Source of the DNA: Emiliania huxleyi CCMP1516
Taxonomy: Eukaryota > Haptophyta > Isochrysidales > Noelaerhabdaceae
Length of the DNA stretch: 64,000 nucleotides
NCBI RefSeq assembly: GCF_000372725.1
Contig: NW_005198611.1
Location: forward strand, 645,965-709,964
Direction of reading: 5' to 3'
Position numbers and translations under genes: made by a program. The notes below the pieces were generated by a model that ran no database searches, was not told the origin of the DNA, and saw nothing but the letters and a program-made list of their open reading frames with translations. Positions 30,941 to 40,918 of this stretch are shown here, piece after piece. Each line of letters opens with the position of its first letter. Within the stretch, counting starts at the first letter, position 1.

Positions 30941-33211
30941 ATGGACGCGCTCGCGGTGCTGACCGCCTCGTTGAAGGCGACAGGCAAGACCAGCTCGCCG
31001 GGCTACCACTACGACATGATGCACGATCTCGAGCGAAACGAGGCGTACGCCGTCGCCATCGCCGCCGAGGCGGAGGAGGACGACTTCATACTCGACATCG
31101 GCGCGGGCTCCGGGCTGCTCAGCCTGCTCGCGAGTAGGAGCGCGGCGCAGCACGTATTCGCGTGCGAGGCCGATCCAGCGCTTGCCGAAACGGCGGCCGC
31201 GGTAGTCGCCGCCAACGGCCTCGAGGCGCGCGTGCACGTCCTCCGAAAGCCCTCGACCTCGCTGAGCGTCGGGTTCGGCAAGGGGTGCGACCTGCCTTGC
31301 AAGGCGGACCTGGTAGTGACGGAGATCTTCGACTCGGTTCTGCTGGGCGAGGGCGTGCTGGCCACGCTGCGCGACGCGCACGGGCGGCTGCTCGCGCCGG
31401 GTGGCCGCGTCGTGCCGCACGCCGGCACGATCATGGGCGTGCTTCTGGCGTCGGCGACGGCCGAGGGCATGTTCGGCCTGCAGCAGGATGGGCCGCTCGG
31501 AGCGGGAGCGACAGCCGGCCGGCCGGCGGCGCAGGCGACCTGCTCGGTGGCGCCGATCCACATGCACCTCGACCCGCTGGTCGAACACGGGCTCGCGGTG
31601 CCACTCTCGGCGCCCTTCGCCGCGCTGCGCTGCGGCTTTGCGGAGCGGCCGCCCGAGCCGGCGGGCTCTACAACCGTGGCCGTGACCGCGACGGCCGACG
31701 GCGAGGTGAACTGCGTTGGCGTGTGGTTTGAGCTGCAGATGGACCGCGCGGGCGCGGTACGGCTGGGCACGGCGCCGCGCTTTGCGGATGCCGCCGAGCA
31801 GCCGCCTTCCACCCCTCGACCGCCCGCACGCGACCACTGGCGACAAGCCGTCTGCCTGCTTCCCACGCCGCGCCGCGTCACGCGCGGCGAGACGATCACG
31901 CTCCTCGTCTGCCACGACGATCTGACGCCGGCATTTGCGGTGCAAGAGGAGGCGCGGCCGGTGGTGGGGCCGGCGAGCGCGCCGCCCGACGCATCGCCGA
32001 CTCCGGCGCGCGTGCCCTCCGGACTCGGCGGCGCCCACGACCACGCGGCGGTGCCCTGGCAGCGGCTGCTGCAACTCAACGACCCGGTGCACGCGCGCGT
32101 GCACGCGGCGTGGCTCTGCGAGCTGCCCCCGCACTGCGAGCTAGTCTTGGCAGTCGGCGACTCGCTCACCATCCCGGCGGCGTGGGCGTCGGCCGCGCCC
32201 CCCTCGGTGAGCCTGGTGTGCTGCTGTAGCGACGGGGCGCACAGTCGCGCGCGCGCGTGGCTCGGCGCCGCCAGCGTGCCCGCCGCCCGCCTCGCCGCGC
32301 TCGGGTGGCTGGCCGGCACGGTGGGCTCCGCGGCCGGCGTGCATGCGGCCGGCTTGCAGCACCCGGCCGAGCTCGCGGCCGCACTCGATGACCCGTCGGC
32401 GGTCGTGGCGGTCGTGGCGGAGCCCTTCTACGACGTGCTGCTCGGCAGGGAAGGCGCCTCGCAGACCTGGGCGCTCGACCACATCCTCCGCCTCCGGCAG
32501 CAGCTGAGCGCGCTGCGGGTACGCGGCGTGCTCTCGACGGCAAGGTGCGAGCTGGTCCCGGCCGGTGCCACCGAGTACAGTGTGCGCGCCGTGGCCGTGG
32601 AGTGCGACGAGCTCTGGCGGAGGCGCCAGCCAGTGGGGCAGGCGGTGGGCTTCGAGCTCGGAGCGTTCAACGAGCACGCGCCGCGCCCGGAGGCGGGCGG
32701 TCAGCTGGTTTTGCTCGACGCGACGCCGTGGCGAGGTGTCCTGCGTGAGCTCTCCGCCGCTGTCACCGTCGCGACACTCGATGTGAGCGCCGCCTTCTCG
32801 GCGGCGGGCGTGGGCGGGCTGGCGGCGGCGGGCGCGGGCGCGGCGGGCGCGGGCGGCGTCGAGGCCGGCGCCGGAGGCCCGGAGCTGCACGCCGCGCCGC
32901 TGCGGTTGACGCACGGCGGCACGTGCCATGCGGTACTTCTCTGGACCGAGGTGGCGGTCCAGGTGGCCGGCGCCGACGCGACGGAGCGCGCTTGCGACTC
33001 CTACCACCGCCACGCATGCGTGCTGCTGCCGGCGCCAGTGGCGGTGCGGCCGGGCGAGGAGCTGCGCGTCGAGATGACGGTCGAGGGGCTCGAGTGCTCG
33101 CGCTCGCCCGCCGGCCCCGACGCGAGGGACGCACTGCGCGGGTGTCGCGTGGCATGGAGCGTGGGCCCGAGCGGGCGCGGGGCTGGCGCGGGAGACGCTC
33201 CTCCCACGTGA
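30941..33211 (+). CDS. PRMT7: Protein arginine methyltransferase 7 (PRMT7-like)
   Basis: Intronless 756-residue gene from ATG 30941. It would transfer methyl groups from S-adenosylmethionine to arginine; PRMT7 makes monomethylarginine. The signature YHYDMMHDLERNEAYAVAI corresponds to the PRMT7 N-terminal helix. Motif I is LDIGAGSGLLS, post-I FACEAD, and the double-E loop region VTEIFDSVLLGEG. A divergent second half repeats the methyltransferase fold (LSTARCELVPAGATEYSVRA, ECDELWRRRQPVGQAVGFEL, CHAVLLWTEVAVQV), as in PRMT7, which carries two tandem modules. It is somewhat longer than human PRMT7 (692 residues) because of Ala/Gly/Pro insertions. It starts only about 14 bp from the LRR relic on the other strand, so its promoter must lie within that relic. 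Confidence 0.88.
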   Translation: MDALAVLTASLKATGKTSSPGYHYDMMHDLERNEAYAVAIAAEAEEDDFILDIGAGSGLLSLLASRSAAQHVFACEADPALAETAAAVVAANGLEARVHVLRKPSTSLSVGFGKGCDLPCKADLVVTEIFDSVLLGEGVLATLRDAHGRLLAPGGRVVPHAGTIMGVLLASATAEGMFGLQQDGPLGAGATAGRPAAQATCSVAPIHMHLDPLVEHGLAVPLSAPFAALRCGFAERPPEPAGSTTVAVTATADGEVNCVGVWFELQMDRAGAVRLGTAPRFADAAEQPPSTPRPPARDHWRQAVCLLPTPRRVTRGETITLLVCHDDLTPAFAVQEEARPVVGPASAPPDASPTPARVPSGLGGAHDHAAVPWQRLLQLNDPVHARVHAAWLCELPPHCELVLAVGDSLTIPAAWASAAPPSVSLVCCCSDGAHSRARAWLGAASVPAARLAALGWLAGTVGSAAGVHAAGLQHPAELAAALDDPSAVVAVVAEPFYDVLLGREGASQTWALDHILRLRQQLSALRVRGVLSTARCELVPAGATEYSVRAVAVECDELWRRRQPVGQAVGFELGAFNEHAPRPEAGGQLVLLDATPWRGVLRELSAAVTVATLDVSAAFSAAGVGGLAAAGAGAAGAGGVEAGAGGPELHAAPLRLTHGGTCHAVLLWTEVAVQVAGADATERACDSYHRHACVLLPAPVAVRPGEELRVEMTVEGLECSRSPAGPDARDALRGCRVAWSVGPSGRGAGAGDAPPT

Positions 33212-33998
33212 GCGACGACACGCGACTCCGGCTGGACTGCGGCGACAAGTGTCTGGGAGCGCTTCGGAACCGCGCGGACAGGTCCCTTTCTCCCTCTCTC
33301 CCTTTCTCTCCCCTCTCCTCCTCACTTCCTCTCCCCTTCAGCCTTCTCTCCCTCTCACCCTCTCCCCTCTCTCCCTCTCTCCCTCTCTCCCTCTCTTTCT
33401 ACGATTACGGCTACCTCCGGTGGTTAGGGTAAAGAGAGGATATAATAGAGTAGAGGAGTATTCGATGTGTATAGTCGGCAGTCTTACAACTGTAGCGTGT
33501 AGGGCATCTGTACGTGTAAAGCTTTAGTTGTACTGACCCAGGCGCGAAAACGAATCTGCGAGGCGCGGCCGCTCATGCGGCCCGATGGGGAGGAGCGGGG
33601 CGGACTACGGGGATCGGCTTCTTAAAGCCGTACACAGCCCTTCCGTGGCCTTCCCTGCGCAGCGAGCCCCCCTCCAACCCACCCGCGCTAGGTCCCGGGG
33701 GACGCAGGGGTCACACCCGACGACCTCGGGAACTAGCCGGGGCAGTCGGAGAAGGGGCAACTCCGTGCACTGACGGTCGGCCGCCAGAAAACACGCCTGC
33801 GTGGATCGCGTCACACCAATCCTCGCTACACCCAACGCGGCCAAAGGATATCCACCTCGAGAATCTCGAGATACAGCCGGGCGCCGATAGATTCAGGGAC
33901 ATGCCGGCCCCAGGCGAGTCGCCGATGCCACAAAAAGGTGCATGTGGGAGGATCGGGTGCCGATATGGTATAGTGTCCGCGCTTTTCTTTTTCTCGCG
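33212..33998. other. Spacer with CT-rich tract; upstream of RCC1-like gene
   Basis: 33280-33400 is a long CT-rich, low-complexity run (ccctctct). The rest shows no gene. A gatatggtatagtg stretch at about 33961-33974, some 25-38 bp before the chosen ATG, is a possible initiator/TATA-like site. Confidence 0.4.
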
Positions 33999-35450
33999 AT
34001 GTCCACCCCATTGCGCCGCCGCTCGCGCCGCCTCGCCACCGCCACTGCCGCCACCACTCCCTCGCCAGAGACGCCGCCGCCCGCCCGCCTCCTCGACCTC
34101 CCCAGGGAGCTCCTCGAGCGCGCCCTCTCTCGCTGCGACAGCCCCGTCGACATCGCTCGCGCCGCGGCCGTCTCGCTGCTCTTCCACGCCTCGCTCGCGG
34201 AGCAGGGCATCCGCTTGTGGGCGCAAGAGCGCGGCTTCGAGCTTCCGGCGCAGCCCGAGGGCGAGGGCTGCGCCGTGCGGTGGCTGTGCTATTCGGCGCT
34301 GCTGCGCGAGTCCAACCCGCCGGCGAGGGCGGCGGCAGGCGAACGGCACAGCCTCTTCATCGACGGCGAGGGGCGGCTCTCGTCGTGCGGCAATGCGCCG
34401 AACTGGAATCCAGGGCTGCTTGGCCACGGTGAGGGCGTGACGCAGCTCAACACGCCGACGCGCCTCCCCTCCCCCTTGGGCGGCGAGCGCGCCGTGAGCG
34501 TGTCGGCTGGAGAGCGCCACAGCCTCGCCCTCACCGCGGATGGCTGTGTCTGGAGCTGGGGCGATGGAGTCTTTGGCCAGTTAGGCCACGGCGACGAGCA
34601 GGACCAGCTGCTGCCCAAGAAGGTCGAGGCCTTTGCTGGCCAGCGCGTCGTCTCTGTGTCGGCTGGACAATTGCACAGCCTCGCCCTCACCACCGGCGGC
34701 AGCGTCTGGAGCTGGGGATACTGGAGCCAGTTAGGCCACGGCGACGAGCAGGACCAGCTACTGCCCAAGAAGGTCGACGCCTTTGCTGAGCAGCGCGTCA
34801 TCGCTGTGTCGGCTGGATACGACCACAGCCTCGCCCTCACTGCCGACGGCGCAGTTTGGAGCTGGGGCGATGGAGACTATGGCAAGCTGGGCCACGGCAA
34901 CGAGCAGCGCCAGCTACTGCCGAAGGAGGTCGAGGCCTTGGCTGGGCGTCGCATCGTCGCTGTGTCGGCAGCAGACAGCCACAGCATCGCCCTCGCCGCC
35001 GACGGCGCCGTCTGGAGCTGGGGCGGTGCGGGCGATGGCAAGCTGGGCCACGGCGACAACCAGAGGCAGCTGCTGCCGAAGCAGGTTGAGGCCTTGGCTG
35101 GCCAGCGCGTCATCGCTGTCTCGGCGGAAGATCACAGCCTCGCCCTCACCGCCGACGGCGCCGTCTGGAGCTGGGGCTGTGGAGGCTGGGGCAAGCTGGG
35201 CCACGGCGACGAGCAGAACCAGCTGCTGCCCAAGAAGGTCGAGGCCTTCGCTGGGCGGTGTGTGGTCGCTGTGTCGGCTGGTGGCGACCACAGCATCGCC
35301 ACCAATTCCGACGGCGCTGTCTTTACCTGGGGCAAGGGGGGGGAGGGGGGGGGGGCAGGAGGAGGCAACCTAGGCCACGGAGATGACTTGTCGAACAAGC
35401 TTCTGCCCAAGAAGATAGAGGCGTGGGCGCCGGAGCGGTTGGGTGTGTGA
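33999..35450 (+). CDS. RCC1-repeat protein with N-terminal F-box-like segment
   Basis: Intronless, 483 residues from ATG 33999; an in-frame ATG at 33942 would add 19. After a basic start (MSTPLRRRSRRLA), residues about 28-65 (ARLLDLPRELLERALSRCDS) have the LP--LL--IL character of an F-box. From about residue 110 on there are seven RCC1-like repeats with the pattern V-AVSAG--HSLALT-DG-VWSWG-G--G-LGHG, forming a predicted beta-propeller. Such proteins bind chromatin, GTPases or ubiquitination targets; the partner here is unknown. Repeats 2-6 are very alike at the DNA level, which suggests recent internal expansion. The last repeat carries a poly-Gly insertion (GGEGGGAGGGN). Confidence 0.85.
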   Translation: MSTPLRRRSRRLATATAATTPSPETPPPARLLDLPRELLERALSRCDSPVDIARAAAVSLLFHASLAEQGIRLWAQERGFELPAQPEGEGCAVRWLCYSALLRESNPPARAAAGERHSLFIDGEGRLSSCGNAPNWNPGLLGHGEGVTQLNTPTRLPSPLGGERAVSVSAGERHSLALTADGCVWSWGDGVFGQLGHGDEQDQLLPKKVEAFAGQRVVSVSAGQLHSLALTTGGSVWSWGYWSQLGHGDEQDQLLPKKVDAFAEQRVIAVSAGYDHSLALTADGAVWSWGDGDYGKLGHGNEQRQLLPKEVEALAGRRIVAVSAADSHSIALAADGAVWSWGGAGDGKLGHGDNQRQLLPKQVEALAGQRVIAVSAEDHSLALTADGAVWSWGCGGWGKLGHGDEQNQLLPKKVEAFAGRCVVAVSAGGDHSIATNSDGAVFTWGKGGEGGGAGGGNLGHGDDLSNKLLPKKIEAWAPERLGV

Positions 35451-36418
35451 GGGCCGCGCGGCCGGCGTCCGCCAGGCCGCACCTGGCGATCGTCGAAGCG
35501 GCTTGGCAGGGGACTGTGCCTCGCGATCCGCCTGCGCAGATCGACGCGCCACCCGTGCTCGCTTGCACCGTCGATGGCCTCGCAATGGACGAGGAGGAGG
35601 GCCCGCGTCCAGTAGTGCAACGGACGTGGCGAGGGTAGGGGCGTGACCGACGTGGAGGCGGGCTTGCGGCGCGCGGAGTGAGTGGGCTTGTCTTGCTTGA
35701 CGGTTGATGATGAGCGTCCCGCTCGATCCATGCCTGTAGTCTGTCCTAGTCTGGTCCGAGACAGCAGAGCACGGTACATTAGAACAATGAAGCACTTCTT
35801 GTTCGTGCGTCGAGAGCGTCTAGTCACCTGTGAAATGATAAAAAAAGTTCCGCGGGGATCTCTTCTCGGCGGCCGATCTCCTCGGCTCGCCCAACATGCC
35901 ACGACGATCCCGAGGGACCATGTGGAAGACGGCTAGTGTGCTCTAGTCCCCCATCGATCGGGAGGACGACCCCGGCTAAGTCGCCGATCTGGATCACACC
36001 CACAAAGAACCCTGCACAAAGATCGCAGGGCGGGGAACTGTTCCTTTTTACCCATCTCCTAGTATGTCCGTTTTATTTGTTTATTTACTCTACCCTCACC
36101 CCCGTGGCTTTTGGGCGCACCTCTGGTGGTGTTGGTGTTGCGCGCTCTGCGCGGCGCCACCGGCGGCGCGTCGGAGTGGCGGCCGCCACTCGCGTGGTGC
36201 CAAGAGGTTCTCCGGAACCCTTACGCGCACCACGGCGGCCGCCTTCAACTCCCCGAGCGGGGCCCTAGGACCAAGGGCGCGCTCGGCAAATTCCTGCGCT
36301 TTGCGCAGGGTCACAACCCCTGGGCCAGTTGTTGGTGGAACCACCTCAAGGCCAGCGCGCATGCGCGGGCGATGGACTGACTCCAGCAGCTCAAGGGCTC
36401 GCGCTCTCCTCACCGCCG
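35451..36418. other. Intergenic, no supported gene
   Basis: ORFs here are short and lack family signals. An 89-residue frame at 36111-36380 (HNPWASCWWNHLKA) is the only one with some amino-acid diversity. I do not recognise it. Confidence 0.4.
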
Positions 36419-36995
36419 CGCGCACCTTGTGATTTTTGGGTCAAAATCGTCCCGATTTCATAATGTTCGTTCGTACGTGCATCCGCGGCGCCAAGCGCGG
36501 TGCCAGCGGCTCCCATACCTCTAAGAGGCCACCCACCTCCGTATAGACCCTTATATCCGCGGTTTACGCCCAATAGAGGCAGCTGCAAAAGGGCCCGGAC
36601 GGGCACTGCGGCACACACTGCTCGCTGCTCGGCCATGCGGTAGCGTCTGGTGATGCCGCCCCTGCGCGGGCGGGGGCGTCTCGCTCGGCAGCAACTGCGC
36701 CGCGCAGCGCAGGTTCGAGGGTCGCGGTGAAGGGTGCACTGGAAGACGTAGCGGTCGAGAAAGCGCTCAGCGACCGCTACGTCTCGAGGATGGAGCCGTC
36801 GCGCGGACCCGACCGGCCGACCGGCAGTAGCAGCAGGCGCCGGAGGGCGCGGGAGGCAGCGGCGACACCTCGGGCCAGAAGCGCGAGCCCTAGGCTGGTG
36901 AGGGGGCCCGCTCATGCGTAAACGGCTCTGGGACTTAGCTAAATCGCGCATCGAAATCGGGACGATTTTGCCAGGGCACCGTCACAAGGTGCGCG
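36419..36995. mobile_element. 577-bp MITE-like element with bipartite inverted repeats
   Basis: cgcgcaccttgtga at 36419-36432 is inverted at 36982-36995. After a 9-11 bp variable gap, an 18-bp block caaaatcgtcccgatttc at 36442-36459 is inverted exactly at 36953-36970. No transposase ORF is present. An internal perfect 14-bp hairpin lies at 36744-36784. The size and lack of coding fit a non-autonomous DNA transposon. Confidence 0.6.
36744..36784. other. 14-bp perfect stem hairpin
   Basis: agacgtagcggtcg (36744-36757) and its reverse complement at 36771-36784, with a 13-nt loop. It lies inside the MITE-like element. Confidence 0.75.
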
Positions 36996-37445
36996 TTGCA
37001 GCAGGAGTGCCGCAAACCGCAATGCGGCATTGTGCGACTACCGCATCGTGCCGCAGCTTCACCGCTTCTCCTCGGACATCATCGTGAACTCGGTGGTCCG
37101 CTGCGAGGACGCGGTCAGCACCGCGCCGGATCTCTTCTGAGAGCCGGCGCGGATCGCGGATGCGGCTTGAAGGCTCTGCTCTCTCGCTCTCAAAAAAAAC
37201 TCGGACCCACGAAGACAAGGAGCGCGCGCCAATGGCCGCCTCCGTGACACTCCCACCTCCTGGGCCGGCGCGGGAGTTTTACTGCCGAGTTTCTCCCGGC
37301 CGGCCGCCTCCTGACACGCCCACTGACCGAGCCCATCGAAAAAAATTGGGCGCGCCGCACTGCTCTGACCCCTGCTCGCCCCTGCTCGCCACTGTCGCCT
37401 CGGTTGCCGAGGCTGCCGCGCACCCGCGCGCTACGCGACTACGAA

Positions 37446-37519
37446 CTGCACCAGCTGGGCTCGAACCAACGACCAAAACGTCCCCGACCCGAACGCTGCA
37501 CCAACTAGGCCACACCGCA
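37446..37519 (-). pseudogene. Degenerate tRNA-like sequence with intact A and B boxes
   Basis: On the minus strand TGGCCTAGTTGG (A box) and GGTTCGAGCCC (B box) are spaced as in a tRNA gene. A perfect T-arm GTTGG-TTCGAGC-CCAGC and an anticodon stem CGTTC/GGACG with loop GGGTCGG (GTC would be Asp) can be drawn. The acceptor and D stems pair poorly and base 33 is G rather than T. It is therefore a tRNA pseudogene, or the head of a tRNA-derived SINE, rather than a working tRNA. Confidence 0.5.
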
Positions 37520-38546
37520 GGCTCGATATGCAATACGCACAAAACTGGCCGCTCATAAAGCACTACTCATTTGCCGAGGCCACGCGGCGCCCCTCCACAG
37601 CCAGCCTACCCTCCTATCGCGCCACTCGAAGCCCCGCGGCCGCCTCTCGCCTACCGCGCTGCCCTCGCCTGCCACCGCACCGCCCGCGCTCCAGCCTAAC
37701 CAGCTCTGCATCTCGCAACACACACTTGACAGGGACAGACCAGGCGCAGGAAAAGGGAGCGGGGCCCGAATCCAAGGGACCACCCCGTCGGGCGGAGGAG
37801 CTGTGAACTCAGGTCCAGCAGGAAGGCTGCTGGCTCCTGACTCATCCCCCAAATCCCCCACACCTTGGCGGCCTGAAACCTTACCATTCCGACACCTCAC
37901 ACACACCCCTCCCCTAGGGCTAAGCAGTGCGCGAGCCCACCCGACTTCAGGCGAGACGTTGACCACTCCTTTGGAACAGTTCTGTCAGTGGCTGCACTAG
38001 ACGCCCACAGAGGCGCGCGGCGCGGGCAGATGACTAGGGGAGAAAAAGCGGAGAACCTAGCTCGCTGGGAGATGTGCGCAACCTAAAGACGGGAATAGGG
38101 GAGAAGTGTCAGTGTGAGGGGAGGGCGTAGGCTGGCGTTTTTGCCTTTGAAAACTGAACAGTTTTTTTGGCTTGAAGGCTCTGCCGGCGGATCTGTGGCC
38201 TGGCGCCTGCCAGACTGCGGGTCCAAACACCCCGGCGCTCGCGCGCGCCACCGCCCCCGGCGCGGGTTGGGATATCAGTTCGTGAGTCCTGTGTCCTGTC
38301 CCTGTGCCCCACCTTCTTCTCCTGTGTCGGTCCCTGAGAACCCCACTATACAGCGCCACCTCGTGAGCTGTTCTGTGAGCTGTGTGCTGTGTGTGTCCAG
38401 CAGTCCGGACCCAGTGCTACGGCCGGTGACAGCGTGCCTCGTGTCGGCTCCCGAGCCAATCGTGTGCAGCGTGTGTGTGCGTGTGGGCCCGTCCTCCATG
38501 CTTGGAGGTGTGTAAGACTGACTGACCCTCACGCACTACGGAGTCT
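37520..38546. other. Intergenic, no supported gene
   Basis: No recognisable coding, RNA or repeat feature apart from GT-rich stretches (38280-38500). It is the 3' flank of the lpxB gene. Confidence 0.4.
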
Positions 38547-40658
38547 CTACAACGTACAAGTCTGCGCCTCGGGCAGGTGGCGGAGCAAAGCGCGCGCGGC
38601 TGCGCGGCTTGCAAGCTGCGGCTCGCCGCCGTCACCGACGGCGCGGAGGGAAGGCAGCACCAGCTGCCGAATCTGAGCCGCCTCGGCGCGGGCGAGGGAG
38701 GGGCGGGCGAGGAGGAAGTCTGCCTCTTCGGCGATGCGGCACGGCGTGCAGTCTTCGAAGAGGAGCTCGGTGAGGAGGGTGCGGCCGGCGAGGATGTTTG
38801 GGAGGGAGGCGTGCCGGAGGACAGGGCGGAGGAGGCGCCTGCGGCGCGGGGAGGAGGGGTGGCGAGGAGGGGTGGCGCGGGCGGGCGGCCTGGGGTACCC
38901 TACGGCCTGCCGCGAGGGCAGTGGAGGGGCGTGTCCCGCCGGATCACGAAGCCCGTCAGCCAGCTGGTCGAGTAGACGGCCACCTGCGGCACCCCCGCCG
39001 CCGCGAGCTCGAGGTTGATGGTGCCTGTCGGCGCGGCGGCGTGCGGTGGGGCCGCCGGGAGGGAGGGGTGGGCAGCGGCTCGAGGAACGCAGTGCCTAAG
39101 GCCCACAACGCCGCTCAGCCAAACCCCTCCCCACTCGGCGCGTCGCGGCGACGAGCGGCGTGCCGCAAGCGGCGATGGCGACGTCCGCGGCGCCGAAAGC
39201 AGCCCGGCGAGACCCGCTCCCAACCACGCTGCAGCGCGCGCCGCCTCCCGCTGTGCCTCTCGCTGCCTGTTCACACCTCTCGTTCACACCTCCTGTTCAC
39301 GCCTCCCGCTGCGCCTCTCGCTGCGCCTCCCGCCAGAGTCTCGAGCACGATGCGATCGACCTCGCCGCGCATCCCCGGCGCCGCGGGCACGACCAGCTCG
39401 ATCGGACCTAGATGCGGCAGCACTCGCGACCGGTCGGGGCCGCCTCCCGCCGCCTGTGTGTCCGCCGCCCCTCGAGCGAGACCTGTGGGACGTGCCCCAA
39501 GACATGTCGTGGACGTGTCGCGGACATGCGTGTCCGCCGCCCCTCGAGCGAGACCTGTGGGACGTGCCCCAAGACATGTCGTGGACGTGTCGCGGACATG
39601 CGTGTCCGCCGCCCCTCGAGCGAGACCGGCCCAGCGGCTAGAGAGCGCCTCGCCGCGCCGCCGCCGCTCGGCGAGCCTCTCCGCGCCACGCAGCAGCAGC
39701 GGCAGCATCGCCCTCACCTGGAGACCCAGCGACGCGCGGAGTGGCCGAGAGGCACGCACTGGCCTCGCACACCGCAGTCGCACGCCTCTTGCGCACGGCT
39801 ACCAGGCAGCAAGCAGAGGACTTGCGCGCACGGCGAGAGGCCGACTTCGCGCCGGAAGGCCGCCGCCTCGGCCGCCCGCTCCGCCGCCGTGCCCGGCGGC
39901 TCGCCTCCGATCGCCACGTCGTCGAGCGCCGGGTGTCCGACAAAGGTGGCGGGCACTCCGGCGCGCCGAAAGAGCGCCTCGGGGTGGGGCAAGGCGCGGG
40001 GCCGTGGGCAGCGAGTGCTCCGGTGGAAGCTGGCGCGCGAGGGCGGGGAGGAGGGCCGGGGCTGCGGGGCGGGGCGGGCGAACGCTGCTGCGGCCGCCTC
40101 CTCGAATGGCAGCAGCACGAGGAGCTCGTCCACGCCTCCGCGCAGCCGCGCCGCCCGCGCGTCTGCGTCGCCGAAGGCCCACGCCGACGGGCCGACGTAC
40201 TGGACGAGGACAGGCGCCGCTGGGATGCCGTTGCGGCCGGCGGCGGCGCGGCGATGTGCGAGCGAGCGGAGCAGGCGGAGGTTGAAGCCCTTTGAGTCGA
40301 TCCCGACGACGACGTGCGGCTGCGCACGCCGGACTGCGCGCTGTGTCTGCACGAGCCGGGCAGCGATGCGTGGTAGCGACGGGAGCACCTCGGCAAAGCC
40401 GGCGACGCTGAGCTCCGACATGGGGAAGAGGGAGGAGGCTAGCCCTTCGGCGCGCATCGAATCGCCTCCGACACCCTCAAAGTGGATGGCGCCACCGTAC
40501 TCGTTGCGCAGTGCCCGCATCAGGCGACCGCCTATGACGTCGCCCGACGCTTCGCCGGCGACCAGGAAGACGACGGCGGGCGACGTGGAAGAGCGCGAGC
40601 TGAGGCGGCGGCATTGCAGGGAGCGGAGGCGGAGGTTGGCGGCAGCGCAGCGCCGCAT
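38547..40658 (-). CDS. lpxB: Lipid-A-disaccharide synthase (LpxB), probably organellar
   Basis: Seven phase-consistent exons: 40658-40098, 39977-39786, 39717-39649, 39453-39334, 39266-39164, 39024-38940 and 38838-38547. They give 473 residues. All six introns are GC-AG. LpxB joins UDP-2,3-diacylglucosamine and lipid X into the lipid A disaccharide (GT19). Conserved blocks: VVFLVAGEASGDVIGGRLMR, EGVGGDSM, MSELSVAGFAEVLPSLP, VVVGIDSKGFNLRLL, YVGPSAWAFG, GVPATFVGHPALDD, LLPGSRAQEVRAMLPLL, AAFGAADVAIAACGTINLEL, AGVPQVAVYSTSWLTGFVIR and SLPNILAGRTLLTELL. An N-terminal MRRCAAANLRLRSLQCRRLSS extension beyond the bacterial start resembles an organelle transit peptide. Plants carry a similar mitochondrial Lpx pathway; that localisation is inference here. 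Confidence 0.88.
39459..39630. repeat. ~70-bp direct repeat in lpxB intron 3
   Basis: The unit starting gtccgccgcccctcgagcga occurs two and a half times (about 39460, 39532 and 39604). It contains gacatgtcgtggacgtgtc-type motifs and lies inside intron 3. Confidence 0.85.
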
Positions 40659-40918
40659 GCAGACAGGCAGACAGAGCCTCTGCGGGCCCGGTCGGACGAG
40701 AACTGGTTGGACGGCCGGCGCAGGCCCACGCGGGAGCTTGCCACGGCGGCGAACGATGGCGCGGCGGAGTGAGGGCAAAGAATTTTCCTCGAACCTCGCA
40801 CGACACTAGGCCGTGCAGCGAGACAGTGTGTCGCCCCAGCGTGCGTGCCGTCATCCTGGCCGTCATCACTTCTGTCCGCCGTTAGATGAATTTTTTCTGC
40901 CTGGTTTGGTTTGAAGCG
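40659..40918. promoter_or_regulatory. Divergent promoter region of lpxB and myosin genes
   Basis: 260 bp between two opposite ATGs, so it must hold both promoters. No TATA box recognised. The stretch aattttttctgcc just precedes the myosin start. Confidence 0.4.

Noticed and set aside
37446-37519. Functional tRNA-Asp gene
   Set aside because: Poorly paired acceptor and D stems and a G instead of U at position 33.
38577-39641. Plus-strand frames over the 3' exons of lpxB
   Set aside because: The minus strand reads conserved LpxB blocks across the same bases.
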